A stretch of DNA of 57,289 nucleotides from Blastococcus sp. CCUG 61487 (lineage in GTDB: Bacteria > Actinomycetota > Actinomycetes > Mycobacteriales > Geodermatophilaceae): positions 1-57,289 of the forward strand of contig NZ_LWUA01000006.1 in the NCBI RefSeq assembly GCF_005222955.1, given 5' to 3'. Each line of letters begins with the position of its first letter. The stretch's first letter is position 1. The notes below the pieces were generated by a model. That model saw nothing but the letters and a program-made list of their open reading frames with translations, was not told the origin of the DNA and ran no database searches. A program made the position numbers and the translations under genes. Of the stretch, positions 24,535 through 31,967 are shown piece by piece.

Positions 24535-25003
24535 TCCCCGGGTGGTCGAACTGCTCAACGATGCGTTGACCTTCGAGCTCACCGTCACCAACACGTACTT
24601 CCTCAACGCCCGCATGCTGGACGCCTGGGGACTCCCGAAGCTGGGCAAGGTCTTCTACGACCTGTCCATCGACGAGATGCGCGACGCCGACGACCTGATC
24701 CAGCGCGTGCTGCTGTTCGACGGCCACCCCAACCTGCAGCGCCTGGGCGCGATCCGGGTCGGCGAGACCGCCGAGGAGATGCTCGTCCTCGCGCTCGACA
24801 GCGAGAAGTCCGCGGTGGCGCAGTTCAACGCCTCGGCCAAGGAGTGCCACGACCTCGGTGACCACGGCACCGCCGCCGTCTTCGAGGAGATGGTGCGGGA
24901 CGAGGAGAAGCACGCCGACTGGTTCGAGGCGCAGATCGCCGCGATCGAGCGGGTCGGGGCGCAGCAGTACCTCGCCGCGCAGATCAACACCGAGACGCCC
25001 TGA
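24521..25003 (+). CDS. bfr: Bacterioferritin (with an altered ferroxidase ligand)
   Basis: A 160-residue four-helix ferritin. The haem-binding methionine is Met53 in SIDEMRDAD. Ferroxidase ligands E19, E52 and the Glu/His of RDEEKHADW are kept, and the Glu of DSEKS aligns with E94 of E. coli Bfr. However, the histidine that follows the haem Met two residues later in E. coli (H54) is aspartate here (D55). That may change iron oxidation. Start is the GTG at 24521 with GGAG six bases upstream; a TTG at 24515 is the alternative. Terminated by the hairpin at 25024. Confidence 0.9.
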   Translation: MQPVSPRVVELLNDALTFELTVTNTYFLNARMLDAWGLPKLGKVFYDLSIDEMRDADDLIQRVLLFDGHPNLQRLGAIRVGETAEEMLVLALDSEKSAVAQFNASAKECHDLGDHGTAAVFEEMVRDEEKHADWFEAQIAAIERVGAQQYLAAQINTETP

Positions 25004-25023
25004 GCGGTTCGCCGACGACAGAC

Positions 25024-25060
25024 CGAGGGCCCCTCACCCGATCCGGGTGAGGGGCCCTCG
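25024..25060. terminator. Perfect 17-bp hairpin between bfr and the siderophore-binding gene
   Basis: cgagggcccctcacccg pairs exactly with cgggtgaggggccctcg around the loop atc. It lies 20 bases after the bfr stop and 4 bases before the convergent lipoprotein stop, so it can end both transcripts. Confidence 0.85.
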
Positions 25061-25064
25061 CCGG

Positions 25065-26021
25065 TCAATCGAGCAGGAGGTCGCGGAGCTGCTCCAGTTG
25101 GAGGGTCGCCGCGCGCAGCCCGATGCCGGTGAAGAACACGTCGTCCTCCACCGCGTAGGCCCGCCCTTCGGCCACCGCGGCGAGCCGCTCCCAGAGCGGC
25201 CCGGCCACCACGGCGGCCGCGCCGGAGTCGGACTCCGATCCGTAGGAGGAGTAGAGGACGACGTCGGCGTCGGCCTGCGTGACCTCCTCGGCGGACAGCT
25301 CCGCGAAGGTCGGCGTCCGGCTGGTCGGCAGCTGCAACTGGTCCAGCCCGATGTCGGCGAGCACGGTGCCGATGAAGGAGTCCGCGGTGTAGACGCGGAT
25401 GGTCCCCTCCACGAAGCGCACGGCGCTCACCGTCACGCCGTCGGCCGCGCCGAGCTCCTCGCCGAGGGCGGCGGCGTCCGCGCGGTAGGCGTCGAGCGCC
25501 TCCTGCGCCTCGTCCTCGAGCCCGAGCGCCTCGGCGTCGAGCAGGAAGTTCTCCGCCCAGACCGCGCCGACGCGCTCGGTGAACACGGTGGGCGCGATCT
25601 GCGAGAGCTGTTCGTAGATGTCCTCGTGCCGCACCTTGTTGGACAGGATCAGGTCCGGCTCCAGCGCGGCGATCGCCTCGAGGTTGGGCTCGGCGATCGT
25701 GCCGACGACCTCGACGCCCTCGGCGTCCTCGGCCAGGTAGCTCAGGAAGTCCTCGGAGACCGCCGTCGTGACCGCCCCCACGGGCGTCACCCCGAGCGAC
25801 AGGACGGTGTCGAGCTCCCCGGTGTCCAGGACGACGACCCGCTCGGGTCGCTCCGGGATCTCGGTGCTGCCCATCGCGTGCTCCACGATCCGCGGGAAGC
25901 CCTCGTCGGCAGCGGCAGCGCCGCCCGCGTCCGGGGACTCCTCACCACCGTCACCGCACGCGCTGAGCGCCAGGACCGCTGCTGCGGTCATCGCGACGGT
26001 GCGCAGGATCCGCCTGGCCAT
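25065..26021 (-). CDS. Iron-siderophore ABC transporter substrate-binding lipoprotein
   Basis: A 318-residue lipoprotein. Signal peptide and lipobox are LALSAC at about residue 22. The body is a type III (FepB/FhuD-like) periplasmic binding fold: RVVVLDTGELDTVLSLGVTPVG, EAIAALEPDLILSN, IAPTVF, ALDAYRADAAALGEELG and a C-terminal long helix. It should capture Fe-siderophore outside the membrane. No permease or ATPase is in the window, so the transporter core is encoded elsewhere. Start at the ATG at 26021 with GAGGAG upstream. Expression is likely iron-repressed through the box at 26099. Confidence 0.9.
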   Translation of the reverse strand: MARRILRTVAMTAAAVLALSACGDGGEESPDAGGAAAADEGFPRIVEHAMGSTEIPERPERVVVLDTGELDTVLSLGVTPVGAVTTAVSEDFLSYLAEDAEGVEVVGTIAEPNLEAIAALEPDLILSNKVRHEDIYEQLSQIAPTVFTERVGAVWAENFLLDAEALGLEDEAQEALDAYRADAAALGEELGAADGVTVSAVRFVEGTIRVYTADSFIGTVLADIGLDQLQLPTSRTPTFAELSAEEVTQADADVVLYSSYGSESDSGAAAVVAGPLWERLAAVAEGRAYAVEDDVFFTGIGLRAATLQLEQLRDLLLD

Positions 26022-26098
26022 CCGCTCTCCTCGTCTCGGGCGTCCCTCGGGACGCACCTCTGGTCCTCGCCGCCGGCCGTGTGCAACACTGCCGAGAG

Positions 26099-26117
26099 CC
26101 AGGTGAGGCTAGCCTAA
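26099..26117. promoter_or_regulatory. IdeR/DtxR-type iron box in the divergent siderophore promoter
   Basis: ccaggtgaggctagcctaa matches the iron-box consensus core AGGTxAGGCTAxCCTAA. It lies between the divergent lipoprotein gene (start 26021) and the siderophore-interacting protein gene (start 26158), so one site can repress both. Confidence 0.75.
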
Positions 26118-26157
26118 GTCGCGAGACCGTCTGCACCTGCCGAACCTGGGAGCCGCC

Positions 26158-27090
26158 ATGACCGTCGAGACCGTGCAGGTCCCCGCCTACCGCACCTTCC
26201 CGGTCCAGGTGTCCCGGCTGCAGCGGCTGAGCCCGAGCTTCCTGCGGGTCACCTTCACCGGCCCGGAGCTGGACGATTTCGCGTCCAACGGCTGGGACCA
26301 GCGGATCAAGGTCATGCTGCCGCTGCCCGGACGCGGCCTCGACGACTGCCCGTCCGGCCCCGACTGGTACGGCGACTGGCGGGCACTCCCGGCCGAGCGG
26401 CAGATGCCGATCCGCACGTACACGGTCCGGGCCGCCCGCCCCGAGCAGCACGAGGTCGACGTCGACTTCGTCCTGCACGGCGCCACCGGCCCGGCCTCGG
26501 CGTGGGCGGAGTCGGCGGCGGTCGGCGACGAGGTCGTCCTCGTCGGGCCGAACGCTCGCTTCGCCGGCCCGACCGGCGGCTTCGAGTGGCATCCCCCGGT
26601 GGACGCCTCCTGCCTGCTGATCGCCGGCGACGAGACGGCGGTGCCGGCCATCTGCATGATCGTCGAGTCCCTGCCCGCCGGGCAGCGGGCCCGTGTCCTG
26701 CTCGAGGTGCCCGAGGCCGGGGACGTGCTGGACGTCGCCGCGCCCGCGGGCGTCGAGGTCACCTGGCTGCCCCGCAGCTCCGGCGACGGCGTCCCGGCCG
26801 CCCGCGGAGCCCGGCTCGCCGCCGCCGTCATCGAGGCCGCGGCCGAGCTCGCCGACGACCTGGCGCCGAGCCCGGCGGTCGAGCTCGAGGACGTCGACAT
26901 CGACAGCGCCATCCTCTGGGAGGTCCCCACCGAGGCCGCCGCCCCGGCCCGGTCCTCGGGCGTCTACGCCTGGCTGGCCGGCGAGGCCGCGGTGGTCAAG
27001 GGGCTGCGCCGCCACCTGGTGCAGGAGCTCGGCGTCGACCGGCGTTCGGTGGCCTTCATGGGCTACTGGCGCGAGGGCCGCGCGAGCTGA
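26158..27090 (+). CDS. Siderophore-interacting protein (FAD-dependent ferric reductase, ViuB/YqjH type)
   Basis: A 310-residue cytosolic flavoprotein. The FAD-binding beta-barrel carries MPIRTYTVR (flavin) and DVDFVLHG...GPASAWA; the C-terminal SIP domain carries LIAGDETAVPAI, SGVYAWLAGEAAVVK and VAFMGYWREGRA. It should reduce and release iron from imported ferric siderophores. It is divergent from the binding lipoprotein with a shared iron box. Confidence 0.93.
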   Translation: MTVETVQVPAYRTFPVQVSRLQRLSPSFLRVTFTGPELDDFASNGWDQRIKVMLPLPGRGLDDCPSGPDWYGDWRALPAERQMPIRTYTVRAARPEQHEVDVDFVLHGATGPASAWAESAAVGDEVVLVGPNARFAGPTGGFEWHPPVDASCLLIAGDETAVPAICMIVESLPAGQRARVLLEVPEAGDVLDVAAPAGVEVTWLPRSSGDGVPAARGARLAAAVIEAAAELADDLAPSPAVELEDVDIDSAILWEVPTEAAAPARSSGVYAWLAGEAAVVKGLRRHLVQELGVDRRSVAFMGYWREGRAS

Positions 27091-27099
27091 TCCTCGGTT

Positions 27100-27125
27100 T
27101 GACACCCTGACAGCAGCCGGTGTCA
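27100..27125 (+). promoter_or_regulatory. Inverted repeat TGACACC-N12-GGTGTCA
   Basis: Perfect 7-bp arms with a 12-base spacer lie directly upstream of the small membrane-protein start at 27135; the left arm forms a TTGACA hexamer with the preceding t. It could be an operator. No matching site is seen at the nearby MerR gene. Confidence 0.35.
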
Positions 27126-27134
27126 CATGGAGGC

Positions 27135-27353
27135 ATGCCTACTCCCGACGTCGTCGCCATGGACGGCCTCAGCATGATCGGGACCGTCGGCTTCTTCGTG
27201 CCGGCGGCACTGCTCGTCGCGATCGTCGTGGGAGCCGTCGTCCGCGACCGCCGGCTGAGCGCCCGCGAGGCCGCCGAGGAGGCGACCCGCGAGGCCATGG
27301 CCCGCGAGGCACTGCCCGAGCGGGACAGCCCTACTCGTCCCCGAGCTGACTGA
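27135..27353 (+). CDS. Small single-helix membrane protein, function unknown
   Basis: A 72-residue protein with a short N-terminus, one strong transmembrane helix at about residues 14-36 (GTVGFFVPAALLVAIVVGAVV), then a charged Arg/Glu/Ala helix (RDRRLSAREAAEEATREAM). No family recognised. Its 3' end overlaps the 3' end of the convergent MerR gene by 23 bases. GGAGG sits too close to the ATG at 27135 to be ideal; the GTG at 27120 or ATG at 27159 are alternatives. Confidence 0.55.
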   Translation: MPTPDVVAMDGLSMIGTVGFFVPAALLVAIVVGAVVRDRRLSAREAAEEATREAMAREALPERDSPTRPRAD

Positions 27354-28098
27354 GCGCGGCCTCGACCGCCGCGGCGACCTCTGCCGCCATCTCGGTCCGG
27401 AACGCCGCCAGCACCGCCTGCGCGGCCACCGGCTGGAGCCTGGTGACCGTCGCGAGGATCTCCGCGCGCCGCTCCGCAGGAGCGCCGGCGTCCACGAACT
27501 CCCGCCAGCGAGTGTCGACGAACATCTGCACGTAGGTGCGGGCGAGCGCCCGCACGTGCTCGTTGACCTGCGTCTGCGCGGCGATCAGCGCCGACGGCGG
27601 CACGCCCAGCGCGACCACCTGCAGCCCGGCCATCAGCAGCGCCGGGTCGAGCACGCGCAACCGGCCGTCGTCCTGCCGCTCCACCAGGCCCAGCTCCACG
27701 AGTTGGTCGACCACCTCGGGCTGCTCGGGCACGCCGGCGCGGGCGGCGAGCTCCTCGCCGGTGGTGAGCTCCGGCTCCGGCGGGAGCCAGGGGGCCAGCA
27801 GGGCGCGGTGCAGCGCCAGCGTCGCCGAGCTCGCCGTGGGCGGGGCGCTGGACAGGGTCCGCTCGATCATCGCCAGCGAGTAGCCCTCGGCGAGCATCTC
27901 GCGGACCAGCAGCAGCCGGGCGACGTGCTCGCGCCCGTAGTACCCGGTGCGGCCCACCATCCGTGGCGGCGGCAGCAGACCCCGGGCGGCGTAGGCGCGG
28001 ACGTTGCGCACGGTCAGGCCAACGCGAGCGGCCAGCTCGTCGACGGTCAGGTCGCTCTCGTCCGACTCGCCGGCCGGATCGACCTGTGCTGTGCTCAC
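27331..28098 (-). CDS. MerR-family transcriptional regulator
   Basis: A 255-residue regulator. The N-terminal MerR winged helix spans residues about 17-85: LTVDELAARVGLTVRNVRAYAARGLLPPP, read in pieces, then TGYYGREHVARL and GYSLAMIERTL. The remaining 170 residues are helical with no metal-binding cysteines, so a small-molecule or protein signal is more likely than a metal. It is divergent from the PmoC-motif membrane operon (28207-31852) and is the obvious candidate to control it. Start is the GTG at 28098, five bases after AAGGAGG; the GTG at 28104 would overlap that site. Confidence 0.88.
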   Translation of the reverse strand: MSTAQVDPAGESDESDLTVDELAARVGLTVRNVRAYAARGLLPPPRMVGRTGYYGREHVARLLLVREMLAEGYSLAMIERTLSSAPPTASSATLALHRALLAPWLPPEPELTTGEELAARAGVPEQPEVVDQLVELGLVERQDDGRLRVLDPALLMAGLQVVALGVPPSALIAAQTQVNEHVRALARTYVQMFVDTRWREFVDAGAPAERRAEILATVTRLQPVAAQAVLAAFRTEMAAEVAAAVEAALSQLGDE

Positions 28099-28206
28099 CG
28101 CCACCTCCTTCCCGTCGTGACCCCACGGTAAGCCGCTCGTTCTATCTATCAGTTGTCGATGTCACCGTGATGGGTGTTCCATAGCCCCATGCCTCGAGGG
28201 GATGCC

Positions 28207-30102
28207 ATGCCGCTAGACGTGCCGCTGGACGTGCCGCCCGATGTGCTGCCCCTGGCTGCCGAAACTCGTCCGGCGGGCGGCGCCGCCATCGGCGAGGTGC
28301 TGCTCGCTACCGCCATCGGCGTCGGTCTCACCGTGCTCCTGCTCGCCCTGGTCTACCTGCACCGCACCCGGCGCACCACCGTCCTGACCCGGATCGGCGA
28401 CCGGCTCGGGTCGGCGACGGGCGTGCCCGCCTGGGTGGCGGTGCCCACCGTCCTGACGACGATCTCGCTGCTCACCGCGCTGCTCGGGATGCTCTGGGAC
28501 ATCAGCCTGCACATCGGCGTCGGCCGCGACGAGGGCCCGCTGGCCAACCCGGCGCACTTCCTCATCCTGTTCGGGCTGTTCGGCGTCTTCGCCGGCGGCG
28601 TGCTGGCCTGCGCCATGCCGCTGGACGAGAAGCCCGGCCCGGCCGCCGTCCACTTCCTGCGCGGCTGGGACGTCCCGGTGGGCGGCATCATCCTCACCGC
28701 GGCCGGCTTCTACGCCCTGCTCGGCTTCCCGCTCGACGACGTCTGGCACCGCATGTTCGGCCAGGACGTCACCCTGTGGGGCCCGACCCACCTGATGCTC
28801 ATCGGCGGCGCCGGCCTGTCCATCATCGGCCTGCTGCTCCTGGAGCAGGAGGGCCACGGCGGCCTGTCCACCGACGACGGCGACCGCAAGGTCGGCCAGA
28901 CCGCCCGCTTCATCCGGCAGGCCTCCGCCATGGGCGGGCTGCTGCTGGGCATGTCGGTGTTCCAGGGCGAGTACGACTTCGACGTCCCGCAGTTCCGGCT
29001 GGTGCTCGAGCCGCTCATGATCGCCGGCGCCGCCGGCATCGCGCTGGTGGCCGCCCGGCTGTTCATGGGCCGCGGCGGCGCGCTGGCCGCGGCCGCGTTC
29101 TTCCTGGTGATCCGCGGGGTGATCTCGCTGATCGTCGGGCCCGGGTTCGACGAGATCATGCCGAGCTTCCCGCTGTACCTCGGCTCGGCGATCGTCGTGG
29201 AGCTGCTCGCCCTGTCTGTTCCGCTCGTCCGGAAGCCGCTGGCCTTCGGCGCCGTCGCCGGTGTGCTCGTCGGCACGGTCGGGCACGCCACCGAGTGGGG
29301 CTGGACGCAGTTCACCCAGACGCTCTCCTGGAACAGCGACATCCTCGTAGAGGGCACGCTCATGGCCGTCGCCGGCGGCGTCACCGGCGGCCTGCTCGGC
29401 GCGCTGCTCGCCACGGGCCTGCGCCGTCGGCTGCCCCGTCCGGCCGTCGCGCGCAGCGTCCTCGTCGGCTCGCTCGTCGTGCTGGCCGCCGCCGTCGCCA
29501 ACGGGCTGATCGCGACGGTTCCCGACGACGTGCAGGCGACCTTCGACATCGAGGACGTCGAGACCGACCCGCGCACCGCGAACATCACCGTGCAACTCGA
29601 CCCCGCCGACGCCGTGGACGACCCCGCGTGGGTGCAGATCACCGCCTGGCAGGGGGACGGCCTGGTCGTCACCGAGCTCGAGCGGACCGGGGAGGGCGAG
29701 TACCGGACGACCGAGCCGGTTCCGCTGCACGGCACCTGGAAGACCCTGCTGCGCCTCCACGACGGCCGCGTCCTCACCGCCGTCCCCATCTACCTGCCCG
29801 CCGACGAGGCGATCGGCGAGGAGGAGCTCCCGGCCGAGGACGGCATGACCCGCGCGGCGATCCCCGAGGTCGAGATCCTGCAGCGCGAGCTGAAGGACGC
29901 CACCGGCAGCCTGTGGACGATCTCCAACCTGGTCGTGCTCGCCTGCACCCTGGCGCTCATCGCGACCATCTCGTGGGGCGTCGGCCGGTACTCCCGGCGG
30001 GCCGGCGTGCGGGACCCGTACGCCGACACGTCCGCCGAGGGCCTCCCGGAGGGCGCGCCCGCACCTGTCGACGACCCGGCGCACGGGGCGGTGCGCCGAT
30101 GA
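28207..30102 (+). CDS. Polytopic membrane protein with two PmoC/AmoC-like metal motifs and a YtkA/FixH-like domain
   Basis: A 631-residue protein with about 12 membrane helices up to residue 430, an extracytoplasmic beta domain (about 435-570, with WKTLLRLHDGRVLTAVPIY resembling YtkA/FixH domains), and a last helix near 585-605. Two similar motifs sit at helix ends: D98-x3-H102-x4-RD-x8-H117 and D177-x3-H181-x4-QD-x7-H195. The second, DDVWHRMFGQDVTLWGPTHL, closely resembles the D-x3-H-x12-H copper/zinc site I recall from PmoC and AmoC. A further His is in GHATEWGW (H360). I infer a membrane metalloenzyme or metal-handling protein; I do not know its reaction. Start ATG 28207 with GAGGGG. It overlaps the cupredoxin gene by ATGA. 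Confidence 0.6.
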   Translation: MPLDVPLDVPPDVLPLAAETRPAGGAAIGEVLLATAIGVGLTVLLLALVYLHRTRRTTVLTRIGDRLGSATGVPAWVAVPTVLTTISLLTALLGMLWDISLHIGVGRDEGPLANPAHFLILFGLFGVFAGGVLACAMPLDEKPGPAAVHFLRGWDVPVGGIILTAAGFYALLGFPLDDVWHRMFGQDVTLWGPTHLMLIGGAGLSIIGLLLLEQEGHGGLSTDDGDRKVGQTARFIRQASAMGGLLLGMSVFQGEYDFDVPQFRLVLEPLMIAGAAGIALVAARLFMGRGGALAAAAFFLVIRGVISLIVGPGFDEIMPSFPLYLGSAIVVELLALSVPLVRKPLAFGAVAGVLVGTVGHATEWGWTQFTQTLSWNSDILVEGTLMAVAGGVTGGLLGALLATGLRRRLPRPAVARSVLVGSLVVLAAAVANGLIATVPDDVQATFDIEDVETDPRTANITVQLDPADAVDDPAWVQITAWQGDGLVVTELERTGEGEYRTTEPVPLHGTWKTLLRLHDGRVLTAVPIYLPADEAIGEEELPAEDGMTRAAIPEVEILQRELKDATGSLWTISNLVVLACTLALIATISWGVGRYSRRAGVRDPYADTSAEGLPEGAPAPVDDPAHGAVRR

Positions 30103-30551
30103 CCGCCCGGCGCACCCTCGCCGCCTTGTTGCTGCCCCTCCCCCTCGTCCTGGCCGGCTGCGCCGGCACGGAGGCCTCCGAGTCGGGGGCGACCAGCACC
30201 CCGGAGCGCTCGTCGGACAGCACCTCACCCGACAGCACCTCGACCGACCGCGGCTCCGCGGAGACCAGCGCTCCCGCGCCGAGCTCCGCGGCGACGGCGT
30301 TCGAGGTGCAGGTGACGGGTGGGCAGCCGACCGGGGACACCGGCCGCGTGCTCGTCCCGCTGGGGAACCGGGTGACGGTCACCATCACCAGCGACGCCCC
30401 CGACGAGGCGCACCTGCACGGGTACGACGTCCTGGTGGACCTCGAGCCGGGCACCCCCGCGGAGCTGGCCTTCGACGCGACGGTGCCCGGGGTGTTCGAG
30501 CTGGAGCTGCACGACGCGGGGACGGTGCTGCAGACGCTGCAGGTCGGATGA
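30099..30551 (+). CDS. Cupredoxin-like lipoprotein
   Basis: A 150-residue lipoprotein: signal peptide with lipobox VLAGC (about residue 20), a 45-residue Ser/Thr/Pro/Glu spacer, then a compact cupredoxin-type beta sandwich (about residues 65-150). Key residues are in VLVPLGNRVTVTITSDAPDE, AHLHGYD and PGVFELELHDAG. The His-x-His of AHLHGY and the C-terminal His of ELHDAG are the likely metal ligands; the usual Cys ligand of type-1 copper is missing. It could deliver copper or electrons to the membrane protein upstream. ATGA overlaps on both sides make translation coupled. Confidence 0.75.
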   Translation: MTARRTLAALLLPLPLVLAGCAGTEASESGATSTPERSSDSTSPDSTSTDRGSAETSAPAPSSAATAFEVQVTGGQPTGDTGRVLVPLGNRVTVTITSDAPDEAHLHGYDVLVDLEPGTPAELAFDATVPGVFELELHDAGTVLQTLQVG

Positions 30552-31852
30552 CGGTCCTGGCGCACGGGGTCGGGTCGCGCACGGACCTCCCGATCCCGCT
30601 CGGTCTGGCCCTGTACGGAGCCGGCGCGGCGATCCTGATCAGCTTCGCGGTGCTGCTGCTGTTCTGGCGGACGCCGAAGCTGGGCGGCCCGGAGTCCGGC
30701 CGGCCGCTGCCGCCCGCGCTGCAACGCGTCCTGGACGGCGCTCCCCTGCGTCGCGGGCTGCAGGCGGTCGCGCTCGGCTGCCTGCTCCTGGTGGTCGCCG
30801 CCGCGCTGGCCGGCCCGCCGGAGACGGCGCGCAACCTCGGCCCCTGGGCGCTGTACGTGACGTTCTGGGTCGGCCTGGTCCCGGTCAGCCTGCTGTTCGG
30901 ACCGGTCTGGCGGGTGGCCAACCCCCTGCGGCTGGTGCACCGCCTGCTCCGCGGCGTGGTGCCGGCGGCCCCGGGTGCTCGGCAGCTGCCGGCCCTGGGC
31001 CTGTGGCCGGCGGCGGTGTCGCTGGTGGTCTTCCTGTGGTTCGAGCTGGTCCACCCCGATCGGGCGGAGCCGGGGACCGTGGCCGGCTTCCTGATCGGCT
31101 ACGCGGTCGTGCAGACGGCGCTGGCGCTCTGGTTCGGCGAGGGCTGGTTCGCCCGCGGTGATGGCTTCGAGGTCTACTCCGTCCTCATCGCGCGACTGTC
31201 GCCCTGGGACCGCCGCAGCGACGGGCGGCTGGTGGTGCGCAACCCGCTGGTCAACGCACTGAACACCCCGGAGGTCCCGGGGCTGGCCGCCGTCGTCGTC
31301 GTGCTGCTCGGCTCCACGGGGTTCGACGGGATCACCCGCACCGTGTGGTGGCAGACCGGCCCCGGCGCCGCGAACGACGCGTTCTCCGGCACCGTCGGGC
31401 TGCTGGCGTCGATCGCGCTGGTCGCCGGGCTGTACCTCCTCGGCACCCGGCTCTCCGGCCGGCTGGCCGGCCAGCCACCGGGGGTGCAGCCGGCGCGGTA
31501 CGCCGCGACGGTCATCCCGATCGCCCTGGGTTACACGGTCGCCCACTACTTCAGCCTGCTGATGCTGGACGGGCAGACGACCTGGATCCTGCTCAGCAAC
31601 CCGTTCGGGATGTCGGGCGTGGACCTGTTCGGCACCTACGACAACGTCGTCGACCTCACGGCGGTCAGCCCCGACACCATCGCCTACGTGCAGGTGGGTG
31701 CGGTGATCGCCGGGCACGTGGCCGGGGTGACGCTGGCCCACGAACGGGCGCTGCTCTCGGCCCGCCACGCTCGCGCGTCGGACCAGCTGCCGCTGGTCGT
31801 GGTCATGGTGCTGTTCACCGTGGGCGGCCTGGGTCTGCTCTTCGGTTTCTGA
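30548..31852 (+). CDS. Polytopic membrane protein of the actinobacterial 'fenitrothion hydrolase' family
   Basis: A 434-residue protein with about 10-11 membrane helices. Its opening AHGVGSRTDLPIPLGLALYG and internal features (WRVANPLRLVHRLL, FSGTVGLLASIAL, VAHYFSLLMLDGQTTW) resemble proteins that databases label fenitrothion hydrolase after one organophosphate-degrading Burkholderia enzyme. That name may not reflect the role here. Homologues usually have a signal peptide ending just before the HG; here only four residues precede AHG, so the start may be shortened or the export signal lost. Third gene of the coupled operon. Confidence 0.6.
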   Translation: MTVLAHGVGSRTDLPIPLGLALYGAGAAILISFAVLLLFWRTPKLGGPESGRPLPPALQRVLDGAPLRRGLQAVALGCLLLVVAAALAGPPETARNLGPWALYVTFWVGLVPVSLLFGPVWRVANPLRLVHRLLRGVVPAAPGARQLPALGLWPAAVSLVVFLWFELVHPDRAEPGTVAGFLIGYAVVQTALALWFGEGWFARGDGFEVYSVLIARLSPWDRRSDGRLVVRNPLVNALNTPEVPGLAAVVVVLLGSTGFDGITRTVWWQTGPGAANDAFSGTVGLLASIALVAGLYLLGTRLSGRLAGQPPGVQPARYAATVIPIALGYTVAHYFSLLMLDGQTTWILLSNPFGMSGVDLFGTYDNVVDLTAVSPDTIAYVQVGAVIAGHVAGVTLAHERALLSARHARASDQLPLVVVMVLFTVGGLGLLFGF

Positions 31853-31878
31853 CCCCCGTCCCTCCGGGTGAGGTCGGC

Positions 31879-31906
31879 TTCAGTCCGCCGGCGGATCGGC
31901 CGATGG
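31879..31906 (+). promoter_or_regulatory. FliA (sigma-28)-like promoter
   Basis: TTCAGTCC (31879-31886), 12 bases, then GCCGATGG (31899-31906) resembles the sigma-28 consensus TAAAGTTT-N11-GCCGATAA; the -10 element matches 6 of 8. It lies about 60 bases upstream of a flagellar FlbD-family gene, which makes the assignment more credible. Confidence 0.5.
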
Positions 31907-31967
31907 GAGGGAAGCCCCTCCGGGCGCCCTCGGGGTCCACCGCCCCGACCAGCGGAAGGACCGTTCC

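Noticed and set aside
28141-28206. MerR-type promoter with a 19-bp spacer in the divergent region
   Set aside because: ttgtcg and a following ccatag are about 20 bases apart, but neither hexamer is good and no clear dyad lies between them.
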